From NCBI RefSeq assembly GCF_000412185.1, contig NZ_ASJA01000002.1, forward strand, positions 1 to 64,000: a stretch of 64,000 nt of DNA. Direction: 5' to 3'. Origin of the DNA: Euryhalocaulis caribicus. GTDB taxonomy: Bacteria; Pseudomonadota; Alphaproteobacteria; Caulobacterales; Maricaulaceae. Within the stretch, counting starts at the first letter, position 1; each line of letters starts with the position of its first letter. The notes beneath the pieces are model-generated. The model saw nothing but the letters and a program-made list of their open reading frames with translations. It was not told the origin of the DNA and did not search any database. The position numbers were made by a program, and so were the translations under genes. Shown here one piece after another: positions 47,234 to 55,601 of the stretch.

Positions 47234-48712
47234 GCCCAGATAGAGCACGGCGGCCAGACCGCCCGCCGCCGGAACGGTGATCACCCAGGCCGCGGCGATG
47301 GTCCAGCCATGCTGACGGCGCACCAGACGCCGCCGCTCCTGTTTCTTCAGCTTCTTGACCGCGTCTTCCGGGGTTTCGTTGATCTGGTCTTCGGTCAGCG
47401 GCACGGGTTCCCTGTCCTGACGGCGGCGAAGGCCGCGATTGGTCAGGATCTCCCGCAACAACCCGACGCCGAAAACCCCGCCAATCGCAATATGGGTGGA
47501 GGAAACCGGCAGGCCCAGATGCGAGGCGATCAGCACCGTGATCGCCGCCGAAAGCGCCACGCAATAGGCGCGCATCGGGTCCATCTTTGTAATCTGCTGG
47601 CCCACGGTGCGGATCAGGCGCGGTCCGAACAGGGCCAGGCCCAGCGAAATCCCCGCCGCGCCGATCAGCAGAACCCAGATCGGCAGCTCCACTGCGGTCG
47701 GCGCGGCCATCTGGGTTTTTGCCGCCGCGACGATGGCGGCCAGCGGCCCGACCGCATTGGCGACATCGTTTGCGCCATGGGCGAAGGACAAAAGCGCCGC
47801 CGCGCCGATCAGCGGCGCCACGAACAGGCGGCTGACTTCCTTGCGGCGATTGTCCATGTCGCGGCAGCGCCGGTTTACCCAGGGGCGGGCGACGGCCCAC
47901 ATGGCGAGCGCCGCGAGGACAGCCAGCACCAGAGAGGCCGGATCGGAAACGTCCACGACCTTTTTCAGCCCCTTGCCGAGCATATAGAGCACGAAAACCC
48001 CGGCCATGAGGGCAATCAGAACCGGCACCCATCGCCGCGCCGCGGAGACCCGGTCCTCGCGGAACAGGATCGACCATTTCACGAACGCCAGAAACGCCGC
48101 GGCGATAACGCCGCCCATGACCGGGCTGATCACCCAGCTGGCGGCGATCGCGGCCATGGTTCCCCAACTCACCACGCTGGCCCCCGCGGCCGCCAGACCG
48201 GCGCCCAGAACGCCGCCCACGACGGAATGGGTGGTTGAGACCGGCGCGTTCAGCACAGTGGCGAGATTGATCCAGATGGCGGCCGACAGGAAAGCGGACA
48301 TCATCAGCAGGATGAAATTGACCGCCGGCATGTCCGCCGGAGGCGTAACGATGGACTTTGAGATGGTGGAGACGACATCCCCGCCCGCCAGCATCGCGCC
48401 TGCGCCCTCGCAAACCGCGGCGATGACCAGCGCGGCGGTCATGGGCAAGGCCTTGCTGCCCACCGCCGGGCCCATATTGTTGGCGACATCATTGGCGCCG
48501 ATATTCAGCGCCAGATAGCCCCCGATCAGCGCGCCGACGACCACATAGATGGCCAGCGGCCCTTCGCTGAGAAACGCCGCGACGAAAATGGCGACCGCCG
48601 CCAGAAAGACCCCCGCCATGCCCGGCAGAGCCATGCCGCGCGCCAGATCGGTCGTGGCGGTTTCAAGCCGCCCGACCTTTTTCAGGTCCTTGTCGAGACT
48701 TGTCTTTGCCAA
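47210..48712 (-). CDS. pit: Low-affinity inorganic phosphate transporter (PiT family)
   Basis: A 500-residue polytopic permease. Both halves carry the duplicated PiT signature: GANDVANNMGPAVGSK (first) and HGANDVANAVGPLAA (second), each with an APVSTTH or PVSSTH motif (LNAPVSTTHSVVGG; GLPVSSTHIAIGG). About ten hydrophobic spans, with a charged loop (RRQDREPVPLTEDQINE) before the last pair. It takes up phosphate by cation symport across the inner membrane. A Pho box lies about 100 bp upstream, suggesting PhoB control. Confidence 0.95.
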   Translation of the reverse strand: MAKTSLDKDLKKVGRLETATTDLARGMALPGMAGVFLAAVAIFVAAFLSEGPLAIYVVVGALIGGYLALNIGANDVANNMGPAVGSKALPMTAALVIAAVCEGAGAMLAGGDVVSTISKSIVTPPADMPAVNFILLMMSAFLSAAIWINLATVLNAPVSTTHSVVGGVLGAGLAAAGASVVSWGTMAAIAASWVISPVMGGVIAAAFLAFVKWSILFREDRVSAARRWVPVLIALMAGVFVLYMLGKGLKKVVDVSDPASLVLAVLAALAMWAVARPWVNRRCRDMDNRRKEVSRLFVAPLIGAAALLSFAHGANDVANAVGPLAAIVAAAKTQMAAPTAVELPIWVLLIGAAGISLGLALFGPRLIRTVGQQITKMDPMRAYCVALSAAITVLIASHLGLPVSSTHIAIGGVFGVGLLREILTNRGLRRRQDREPVPLTEDQINETPEDAVKKLKKQERRRLVRRQHGWTIAAAWVITVPAAGGLAAVLYLGLSLMSRA

Positions 48713-48812
48713 ACCGGAAACTCTCGACGAACGCTTGATGGGGAATGACGGGGCCGCCGGGTTATTCGGCGGCGGAGATCATGAGCCGCACGGCCCGGGC
48801 GGCCGCCCGTCC

Positions 48813-48830
48813 ATGACAGTTTTGTGACGG
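48813..48830 (-). promoter_or_regulatory. Pho box (predicted PhoB site) upstream of pit
   Basis: On the minus strand: CCGTCAC-AAAA-CTGTCAT, two 7-bp direct repeats separated by an A-rich 4-bp spacer, the consensus form of a Pho box. It ends 100 bp before the pit start. Its position next to a phosphate transporter strengthens the call. PhoB may activate or repress; in several alphaproteobacteria pit is repressed under phosphate starvation. Confidence 0.65.
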
Positions 48831-48914
48831 TGCGCACAATGCGGTGGAGGGTTTGAAGTTTCAAGCCGCCTGACGGCAAGAAACACCGCCGTCAGTGAGA
48901 AAAGAACGCGCCCT

Positions 48915-48992
48915 TCAGGCCAGGAACAACCACCAGCCGCCCAGAGCGATCAGGGCGAGGCCGGCGGCGAGCGCGATCAGACGGGTTTTCAT
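48915..48992 (-). CDS. 25-residue membrane peptide
   Basis: MKTRLIALAAGLALIALGGW then WLFLA, from ATG 48992 with AGGAG nine bases upstream and a TGA stop. It is a positively charged start followed by one hydrophobic helix, as in small single-pass inner-membrane proteins. Short, so coding status rests on the ribosome-binding site and hydrophobic pattern. Divergent from the secreted protein at 49047; about 200 bp upstream of pit. Confidence 0.5.
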   Translation of the reverse strand: MKTRLIALAAGLALIALGGWWLFLA

Positions 48993-49046
48993 GACGCATG
49001 GCTCCTGAAAGCGTTTTTTTACGTTGATGCGATATTAGCGTGTCTC

Positions 49047-49469
49047 ATGAAAGTCGCGCTTCGCATCCTGACGGTCCTCGCGGCCGTGACATTCGCCGCC
49101 ACGCCCGCCCTGGCCGCGGGCGCCGCGCCCGCCAAGAAACGGGTGACGGCGTCCGAGGAATTCATGGAGATGCCGGGGCTGACCGCCACCATCACCCAGG
49201 ATTACCGCATTACCGGCCTGTTGCAGGTCGAGGCGGGTCTGGACATCCATGACGACAAGCTGCGGCGCAAGGCCGAAGCCCTGATGCCCCGCCTGAGGGA
49301 CGCCTACGCCACGGCGCTGACCGCCTATGCCGGGGGCTTCTACATCCCCGGCAATGTGCCGGACGCGGACCGCATCGCCAATATGCTGCAGGCCGCGACC
49401 GACCGGGTTCTGGGCGAAGAAGGCGCGCATCTTCTGCTGGGCATGGTCGTGGTGCACGAACAGCCCTGA
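49047..49469 (+). CDS. Secreted protein of unknown function
   Basis: 140 residues with a Sec signal peptide (MKVALRILTVLAAVTFAATP, cleavage about residue 23 after ALA). The mature part has a beta-rich start (MPGLTATITQDYRITGLLQV) and helices ending in GEEGAHLLLGMVVVHEQ. The general shape recalls FliL-like periplasmic proteins, but the likeness is too weak to name it. Its neighbour is convergent, five bases away. Confidence 0.75.
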   Translation: MKVALRILTVLAAVTFAATPALAAGAAPAKKRVTASEEFMEMPGLTATITQDYRITGLLQVEAGLDIHDDKLRRKAEALMPRLRDAYATALTAYAGGFYIPGNVPDADRIANMLQAATDRVLGEEGAHLLLGMVVVHEQP

Positions 49470-49473
49470 TGCT

Positions 49474-50235
49474 TCACCAGGCCGAAAGGCCGCCGTCGAT
49501 TTTCAGCTCTGTCCCCGTGACGAACTTGGATTCGTCTGACGCCAGATAGACGCAGGCATACGCCACGTCGTCCGGCTCTCCGATGCATTTCAGCGGGATG
49601 CCGCGGGCGAGATTCTTGTGCAGCTCCTCGTCCGTCTCGATGCCCAGCGCCTCCTTCATGCCGTCCAGGATCGGCGTCTTGATGAAGGCCGGATGCACGG
49701 AATTGGCGCGGATGTCATAGCGCCGCTTGGCGCAGTGTAGCGCCACCGACTTGGTCAGCAGCCAGACGCCGGCCTTGGCGGCGTTATAGGAGGCCAGCTC
49801 CGCCTGACCCAGCAAGCCCGCGATGGACGAGATATTGATGATGGAGCCGGGCGCGTGGCCCTTCATCACGCCCAGCGCGTATTTGCAGCCCAGAAAAACC
49901 GAGTCGAGATCGACGGCGACGACTTTCTTGTAGCTTTCGAAACTGTCGTCCTCGACCGAGCCGAACGCGCCGATGCCGGCGTTATTGACCAACACATTGA
50001 ACCCGCCGAGCGCTTCGTCGGCGCGCTTGATCGCCGCCTTCCAGTCTTCCTCGGAGGTGACATCATGCTTCATCGCCTTGGCGCCCAGCGTTTCGGCGTT
50101 GGCGCGCGCGCCGTCCTCGTTCAGGTCGGTCAGGAAGACCTCCCCGCCCTCATCGACAAATTTCTGCGCGATGGCGAAACCCAGGCCGCTGGCCGCGCCG
50201 GTGATCAGGGCGCGCTTGCCCGTCATCCGGCTCAT
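49474..50235 (-). CDS. SDR family oxidoreductase
   Basis: 253-residue classical short-chain dehydrogenase. Cofactor motif TGAASGLG at residues about 12-19; Asp at the end of strand 2 (FLTDLNED) suggests [12 protein letters not shown]; catalytic Ser in [10 protein letters not shown] and YNAAKAG; C-terminal [16 protein letters not shown]. Probably oxidises a secondary alcohol or 3-hydroxyacyl substrate. Its ATG overlaps the phhB stop (ATGA), so it is co-translated with phhB. Confidence 0.92.
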   Translation of the reverse strand: MSRMTGKRALITGAASGLGFAIAQKFVDEGGEVFLTDLNEDGARANAETLGAKAMKHDVTSEEDWKAAIKRADEALGGFNVLVNNAGIGAFGSVEDDSFESYKKVVAVDLDSVFLGCKYALGVMKGHAPGSIINISSIAGLLGQAELASYNAAKAGVWLLTKSVALHCAKRRYDIRANSVHPAFIKTPILDGMKEALGIETDEELHKNLARGIPLKCIGEPDDVAYACVYLASDESKFVTGTELKIDGGLSAW

Positions 50236-50510
50236 GCGAGCGAATCCATGAATGAGGCCAGCGTCACGTCCTTGTCCGTCACCCCGCCGGCGTCATGCGT
50301 AGCCAGGGTGACCTCGACCCGGTTATAGACATTGAACCATTCGGGATGGTGATCCATCTGGTCGGCCTTGATGGCGACCCGGGTCATGAAGCCGAAGGCT
50401 TCATTGAAGTCCTTGAATTCAAAAGTCTTCTCTATGGCGTCGCGGCCATCGGCGGCATTCCAGCCATCCAGCTTCGAAACCGCGTCCTTCGCGCCGATCT
50501 TCCCGGTCAT
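50232..50510 (-). CDS. phhB: Pterin-4a-carbinolamine dehydratase
   Basis: A 92-residue PhhB/DCoH-type enzyme that recycles tetrahydropterin cofactor by dehydrating 4a-hydroxy-tetrahydropterin. The signature [27 protein letters not shown]... is split here as [20 protein letters not shown], with the active-site HHPEW and the later TH histidine. I start at ATG 50510 (MTGKIGAKD); the longer open frame upstream is not conserved. GGGAGAG lies about eight bases upstream. No phenylalanine hydroxylase gene is in the window. Confidence 0.93.
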   Translation of the reverse strand: MTGKIGAKDAVSKLDGWNAADGRDAIEKTFEFKDFNEAFGFMTRVAIKADQMDHHPEWFNVYNRVEVTLATHDAGGVTDKDVTLASFMDSLA

Positions 50511-50642
50511 TTCGATCTCTCTCCCGTATTCTTGTTGCGTCCTCATTATCGCGCCGGGCGCGGCGGCGAAAGGCGCGGGAAAGCAATTCTTTACCGCCGC
50601 CAGGGTAAGTTTGGCACCTGTTGAGCATGGAAGGGGGCGGGT

Positions 50643-50915
50643 ATGACCCGGTTTCTGGTTTCCGAAGAAAATCCCGGCGGGCACAAGCTGGAGGATATCC
50701 TCAGCCTGATCCGCGGCGACGTGCTGAAACGCTCGATCAAGATCGACGCCGATCCGCGGCCCGAGGCGCTGCACGTCATGGGCAACAACATGAAGATCCT
50801 GCAGCACCTGACCGCAGCCATCGAACTGGCGCAGGATTCGACTCATGTTCTGGATCGCGCCTTCGGGCCGTCCAAGGCGTCCCAGGGCGGCCAGCCGCGC
50901 ATCGGCGCGGCTTAA
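50643..50915 (+). CDS. Conserved hypothetical alphaproteobacterial protein
   Basis: 90 residues, [20 protein letters not shown] then [15 protein letters not shown], helix-rich, ending [17 protein letters not shown]. The pattern is one I know from small proteins of this class without an assigned role; the name and function are not known to me. It overlaps the end of the convergent bioB by four bases. Confidence 0.75.
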   Translation: MTRFLVSEENPGGHKLEDILSLIRGDVLKRSIKIDADPRPEALHVMGNNMKILQHLTAAIELAQDSTHVLDRAFGPSKASQGGQPRIGAA

Positions 50916-51931
50916 GGGCCGGCGGCGTCCGCCGCCTCCCGATTCAGGCCCAGCTCCGCCAGCAGGGCGGAATCCGCGTCGTCGCCCGCGTTCGGCGCGG
51001 TCAGCAAGGCCTCGCCCATGAAGATCGAATTGGCGCCGGCGAGGAAGCAGAGCGCCTGCATGGTTTCAGACATCGTCTCCCGGCCGGCCGAGAGGCGCAC
51101 TACGGATTTCGGCATCATCAGGCGCGCCAGCGCGACCGTGCGGATGAAATCCAGATCCTTGACGCTTTTGGCCTCCGCCAGCGGCGTGCCTTTGACCGGC
51201 ACAAGGCGGTTGACCGGCACGCTTTCCGGGTGCGGGTCCAGCCGCGATAGCTCCAGCAGCAGGCCGACGCGGTCTTCCTGATCCTCGCCCAGTCCCAGAA
51301 TGCCTCCGACGCACAGCTTCACGCCCGCCTTGCGCGCGCGGCCGAGCGTTTCCAGCCGGTCGTCATAGGTCCGGGTGGTGATGACCTTGTCGTAATATTC
51401 GCGGGAGGTATCGAGATTGTGGTTGTAGAAGTCGAGCCCGGCGTCGGCGAGGCGTTCCGCCTGCCCCTCCTCCAGCATGCCCAGCGTCATGCAGGTTTCC
51501 AGTCCCTCCGCCTTCACTGACGTGACGATGTCGCAGATCTTCTCGACATCGCGATCCTTGAGCGAGCGCCACGCCGCGCCCATGCAGAACCGGTCCGCGC
51601 CCTTGGCCTTGGCCGCGCGGGCGACCTGCATCACCGAATCCTTGTCCATCAGCTTGGAGGCTTTGACGCCGGTGTCGAACTTGGCTGACTGGCTGCAATA
51701 GCCGCAATCCTCGGCGCAGCCCCCGGTCTTGATGGAAAGAAGCTGTGCGCGCTCGATTTTGCCCGGATCGTGAAAGGCGCGATGCACGCTGGCGGCGCGG
51801 AACACCAGATCGGAAAATGGCAGGCGGTACAGCGCCTCGGCTTCCGCGCGGGTCCAGTCGGTGCGAATGTCGGTGTCGGAATAGGCAGGTTGCGGCGCGT
51901 CCACGGCAGGCGGGCTCCTTGAGAGAGTCAC
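50912..51931 (-). CDS. bioB: Biotin synthase
   Basis: Radical-SAM enzyme that inserts sulfur into dethiobiotin. The CxxxCxxC cluster motif is in [42 protein letters not shown] and [18 protein letters not shown] are family hallmarks, and [10 protein letters not shown] with the second cluster's arginine is present. Length 339. Single gene on the minus strand; no other bio genes are in the window. Confidence 0.97.
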   Translation of the reverse strand: MTLSRSPPAVDAPQPAYSDTDIRTDWTRAEAEALYRLPFSDLVFRAASVHRAFHDPGKIERAQLLSIKTGGCAEDCGYCSQSAKFDTGVKASKLMDKDSVMQVARAAKAKGADRFCMGAAWRSLKDRDVEKICDIVTSVKAEGLETCMTLGMLEEGQAERLADAGLDFYNHNLDTSREYYDKVITTRTYDDRLETLGRARKAGVKLCVGGILGLGEDQEDRVGLLLELSRLDPHPESVPVNRLVPVKGTPLAEAKSVKDLDFIRTVALARLMMPKSVVRLSAGRETMSETMQALCFLAGANSIFMGEALLTAPNAGDDADSALLAELGLNREAADAAGP

Positions 51932-51989
51932 TGATTGGCGGTCAACCTAGGGCAGGGGAGCGGCGCGCGGCAACGCGCGGAAGACAAGA

Positions 51990-52829
51990 TTGACCAGTTT
52001 TTTTCCAGACAGGCCGCCATACCGGCCCTTTCTGTCCGGCCCGCCGAAATTCAAGGTCGGACTGAAGAAGATAGAGGCCGCGGAGTGGCTGCGGCCTGAC
52101 CCGGAGCTTCAGGCCGGACGCGCGCATGGCGCGGCGATGCTGGACCAGCGATTCAGCGAGGTATTCCGGGAAATCCACGGCTCCGCTGCCGCGCAGGCGG
52201 AGGCGCGGGCAATGGTGGAGTCCGCGCTTGCTGAAGCAGCGCCGGAGACCGGCGAGCCCGATCTGGCGCGCGCCCGGCGCATGGTCTCCGACGATCTCGT
52301 CGTGATGACGGCCGAGGACGGCGAATGGCGAACCGCCGCGCTGGCCCTGTGCCAGCCAACCTTCTTTTCCGCCGGCCACGCCATCGGGAAGGCCCTGGAC
52401 GGTTTGCACGTCCCGGTGCCGGACGGCGCGCCCCGGCTGGCCGGCGCCATCGCCCATGTCTTCAACAGCCTTGCCGCGGACGCGGTGTTCGAACGTTTCA
52501 ACTGGACAGTCCAGTTCGGCGGAGACCGCTATACGCCGGACGGCGGCCCCTTGCGGGCACAGGCGGCGGCGCTGGGACCGGAAGCGGCGGCGGACCAGCT
52601 GCATCTTCGCGTGGAGCGCCAGACCATACGGCGCCTGCCGGAAACCGGGGGAGTCCTGTTCACCATCCGCATCGCACTGGACCCTTTGGTTCCCGTTCTG
52701 CGCAACCCGGAAACCGGCGCTGCGCTGGCCGCCGGCTGGCGCGGCGCGGCGGATAACGCCCGGCGCTACAAATGCTGGGACGCGCTGGAAGCCGCCATGG
52801 AACATCTCCTGAAACGCGAAAATCTCTGA
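51990..52829 (+). CDS. DUF3445 / heme-dependent oxidative N-demethylase family protein
   Basis: A 279-residue DUF3445 protein (heme-dependent oxidative N-demethylase alpha-subunit-like). The family pattern is visible at the N-terminus (PPYRPFLSGPPKFKVGLKKI, then EAAEWLRPD) and near the C-terminus (HLRVERQTIRRLPETGGVLF TIR). The start codon is TTG at 51990, with GGAAG seven bases upstream; no ATG lies before the conserved region. No partner subunit genes are nearby. Enzyme activity is assigned by family only. Confidence 0.8.
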   Translation: MTSFFPDRPPYRPFLSGPPKFKVGLKKIEAAEWLRPDPELQAGRAHGAAMLDQRFSEVFREIHGSAAAQAEARAMVESALAEAAPETGEPDLARARRMVSDDLVVMTAEDGEWRTAALALCQPTFFSAGHAIGKALDGLHVPVPDGAPRLAGAIAHVFNSLAADAVFERFNWTVQFGGDRYTPDGGPLRAQAAALGPEAAADQLHLRVERQTIRRLPETGGVLFTIRIALDPLVPVLRNPETGAALAAGWRGAADNARRYKCWDALEAAMEHLLKRENL

Positions 52830-52887
52830 ATTTTTCGCGTTATCGGGGAATTATGGGCTTTTTTATTCGCTCATTTCGGGCAAGCGC

Positions 52888-52930
52888 TTGACCTCCCTGA
52901 CCAAAAGCCGGGTTAATAATCGTTAACCAT
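52888..52930 (+). promoter_or_regulatory. Candidate promoter with CtrA-type site
   Basis: TTGACC (52888-52893) and GTTAAT (52912-52917) are an 18-bp-spaced promoter candidate. TTAA (52913-52916) and TTAACCAT (52923-52930) lie at and just after the -10, and TTAACCAT is a known CtrA half-site. The two TTAA boxes are 6 bp apart, one short of the classical N7. A CtrA link is inferred. Confidence 0.35.
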
Positions 52931-52955
52931 TCTCAAACCTTGGGGAGGACCGGGA

Positions 52956-53900
52956 ATGATGAAGCGAGTTCTGATGAGTTCCGGCGCGCTGTCATTGTGC
53001 GCCGGCGCGGCTTTTGCCGGGGGGCAGGGCGTTCCGCTTCCCAATGACCCGCCGGCCTATGCCGAGCCGGGCCAGTGCTATCAGCGCATTCTCGTCCGCG
53101 CGGAATATGACCGCTATGTCGACGAATATCTGTCGCGCGAGGCCTATGACCGCATCGAGGTTACCGAGCCGGCGCTGGAAACGCGGTCGCGCGATTATCT
53201 GCGCAAGGAGGCAGGGGTCCGCTATGTCGTGCGCCAGCCCGTCTATGAAACCGTGACCGAGCAGGTTCTGGTGCAGCCGGAATATGAACGCCTTGTCGTC
53301 GAGCCGGCGCGTCTGGAAACGGTGACCGAGCGCGTCATGGTGCGCGAACCGCAAATGGTGTGGAAACGCGGCCGCCTGCCCGGCGCCAAGCCCTATCGCT
53401 ATGACGAGGAAACCGGCGATGTCTGGTGCCTGATCGAGGAAGCGGGCGAATACCGCACGATCGAGCGGCAGGTCGTGGTGCAGCCCGAGGAAGTGCGCTC
53501 CATCCCGGTTCCGCCACAATACGCGACCATCGAGAAGGAAGTTCTGGTGCAGCCCGGCGGCGTGGAGGAAATCCCCATCCCGGCGGAATACGCCTCCTAT
53601 AATTATCAGGAAGTGGTGCAGACCGCCGGGCACAGCCGCTATCGCGTCGAGGCGCAGATGGCCTCCATCGAGAAGCATCAGCTGGTTTCGCCGCAGCGCT
53701 ATGAGTGGCGGCTGGTCGAGTGCGACCAGATCCCGGTTCTGGAACAGCCGCATCATCCCCGGAAACATGATGACGGATGGCGGGACTATCAGGAAAAGGA
53801 CGGGGTTCCGGCCTCGGGCTTCAAGGACGCCGAGGGCATGGAGCTGAGCTATTACCAGCCCGCCGACAATCGCGTTCTCAACTGGAACGGCAAGCGCTAA
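52956..53900 (+). CDS. Secreted repeat protein of unknown function
   Basis: A 314-residue protein with a signal peptide (MMKRVLMSSGALSLCAGAAF) and a mature part beginning PGQCYQRILVRAEYDRYVDE. The body repeats a unit of about 20-30 residues with the pattern YxxVxExVLVQPxxxR (e.g. YETVTEQVLVQPEYERLV, YATIEKEVLVQPGGVEEI). The same kind of opening and repeat occurs in some periplasmic OmpA-domain proteins, but there is no OmpA domain here. The final part is rich in His, Asp and Tyr. GGAGG is eight bases upstream. Function unknown. Confidence 0.8.
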   Translation: MMKRVLMSSGALSLCAGAAFAGGQGVPLPNDPPAYAEPGQCYQRILVRAEYDRYVDEYLSREAYDRIEVTEPALETRSRDYLRKEAGVRYVVRQPVYETVTEQVLVQPEYERLVVEPARLETVTERVMVREPQMVWKRGRLPGAKPYRYDEETGDVWCLIEEAGEYRTIERQVVVQPEEVRSIPVPPQYATIEKEVLVQPGGVEEIPIPAEYASYNYQEVVQTAGHSRYRVEAQMASIEKHQLVSPQRYEWRLVECDQIPVLEQPHHPRKHDDGWRDYQEKDGVPASGFKDAEGMELSYYQPADNRVLNWNGKR

Positions 53901-53925
53901 GGGGACGAGCGCGCCGTGGCGTGAA

Positions 53926-53962
53926 GGAAAAAGGGCGGTCCGGAGGGAGCCGCCCTTTTTCC
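53926..53962. terminator. Bidirectional terminator
   Basis: GGAAAAAGGGCGG and CCGCCCTTTTTCC pair perfectly over 13 bp with an 11-base loop, so either strand ends in a T-run. It separates the convergent secreted-protein and symporter genes. Confidence 0.88.
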
Positions 53963-53966
53963 TTGC

Positions 53967-55436
53967 CTATTCGGCAGGCTCCTTCGCCGCCGGGTCGTTC
54001 AACGCCCCGGCCCTGATCTGGCCCGTTCCGGCTTTCGACATGGCCAGGACCACGCCGGACAGCGCCAGCAGCGCGATGACATTGGGGAACAGCATCGAGG
54101 CGTTGGCGACATCGCCCAGCCGCCACAGGCCGTCCACATTCACGATCATCGTGCCGGCGAAGATCATCATGACCCACAGGAAGCGGAACGGCCGCGCCGC
54201 CCAGTCGCCGGTGATGAAGGTCAGGGCCTGTTCGGCGTAATAGGACCAGCCGATCATGGTGGTGAAGGCAAACAGGAACTGCGCCGCCAGCACGATCCAT
54301 TGCCCGCCATAAATTCCCTGCGCGAAGGCCGCCGTGGTGATGGCGGAGGCCTGAAGGTCCGCCGACTGCCAGGCGTATTCCACCGTGCCCCCGGCGCTGG
54401 GGAAATCCCCGGCCACGGTCAGGATGACCAGCGCGGTCATGGTGCAGATGACGATGGTGTCGATGAAAACGCCCAGCATCGCGATCTCGCCCTGACGAAC
54501 GGGGTCGCTGGTCTGCGCCGCGGCGTGGGCGATGGGGGCCGAGCCCTGTCCGGCCTCGTTGGAGAACAGGCCGCGCGCCACCCCGGCGCGGATCGCCGCC
54601 AGAACGCCGTACCCGGCCAGACCGCCCGCCGCTTCCTGAAATCCGAAAGCGGAGCTGAAAATCAACGCGAAGGCGTGCGGCACTTCCGAGGCGTGCAGGA
54701 TGATTACCGCCAGTGACGCGATGACATAGGCCGCGGCCATCAGCGGCACCAGCTTGCCCGCGACAGACCCGATGGACTTGATGCCGCCAATGATGACCGC
54801 GAAGACCAGCCCCGCGATCACCAGCCCCGCCGCCCAGTTCGGAATGGAAACACCCAGAGAGCGCGCGGTTTCCTGCGTGGACTGCGTGACCGAGTTCGCC
54901 TGGATCATCCCGCCCGTGGCGACAGCCGAGAACAGCGTTCCGATGCAGAACAGGAAGGCCAGCACGATCCACGGCCTGGGCAGGGCGTTCTTGATGTAAT
55001 ACATCGGCCCGCCATGAACCCGGCCATCCGGGTGCTGTTCGCGATAGCGCACGGCCAGCGAGGATTCGGCGAAGGCCAGCGCCATTCCGAACAGCGCGGT
55101 TACCCACATCCAGAATATCGCGCCCGGCCCGCCCAGCGTGATGGCGGTAGCCACCCCGGCCAGATTGCCCGTTCCGACCTGCCCGGATAGCGCGGTGGAG
55201 AGCGCCTGCCAGGGCGTGATCTCCCCCGCGCCGAGCGCCTTGCGCCCTGTCCAGAGCTGGGCAAAAGCCGGGCCCAGCCGCGTCACCGGCCGGAACCGCA
55301 TGGCAATCATGAAAAAGACGCCCGTCCCGATCAGGGCGATGGTGACGATCCCGACCGGCAGGACCCGCGTCTCGCCCCATGTTCCGCCCCACAGAAAATC
55401 GCTGAAGAACTGAACGGGTCCGAAGAAGTTTTCCAT
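53967..55436 (-). CDS. AGCS family alanine:sodium symporter
   Basis: 489-residue amino-acid:cation symporter of the AGCS (DagA) family. GQVGTGNLAGVATAITLGGP and FWMWVTALFGMALAFAESSL are family signatures; NEAGQGSAPIAHAAAQT follows, and about ten hydrophobic spans are visible. Start at ATG 55436 (MENFFGPVQF); a TTG further upstream is less likely. Substrate probably alanine or glycine with Na+. A second AGCS gene lies 165 bp upstream on the same strand. Confidence 0.93.
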   Translation of the reverse strand: MENFFGPVQFFSDFLWGGTWGETRVLPVGIVTIALIGTGVFFMIAMRFRPVTRLGPAFAQLWTGRKALGAGEITPWQALSTALSGQVGTGNLAGVATAITLGGPGAIFWMWVTALFGMALAFAESSLAVRYREQHPDGRVHGGPMYYIKNALPRPWIVLAFLFCIGTLFSAVATGGMIQANSVTQSTQETARSLGVSIPNWAAGLVIAGLVFAVIIGGIKSIGSVAGKLVPLMAAAYVIASLAVIILHASEVPHAFALIFSSAFGFQEAAGGLAGYGVLAAIRAGVARGLFSNEAGQGSAPIAHAAAQTSDPVRQGEIAMLGVFIDTIVICTMTALVILTVAGDFPSAGGTVEYAWQSADLQASAITTAAFAQGIYGGQWIVLAAQFLFAFTTMIGWSYYAEQALTFITGDWAARPFRFLWVMMIFAGTMIVNVDGLWRLGDVANASMLFPNVIALLALSGVVLAMSKAGTGQIRAGALNDPAAKEPAE

Positions 55437-55543
55437 TGGCGCATCGCTGAGAAGTGAAATCCCGATACGCACTAGAAGCGCAAATTTCACCCCCGGCAAG
55501 CGAAATGAGAAAACGCGCTATCCCTTGCCATGACTGAAAAAGA

Positions 55544-55575
55544 AACGGGTCCGCCAGTCACCCGGCGGACCCGTT
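55544..55575 (-). terminator. Terminator between the two symporter genes
   Basis: On the minus strand AACGGGTCCGCC and GGCGGACCCGTT pair over 12 bp, followed by TCTTTTTC. It lies 27 bp after the stop of the upstream symporter gene, so the two symporters are separate transcription units. Confidence 0.8.
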
Positions 55576-55601
55576 ATTTCAGGCCGGAAGCCTCAGGCGC
55601 G

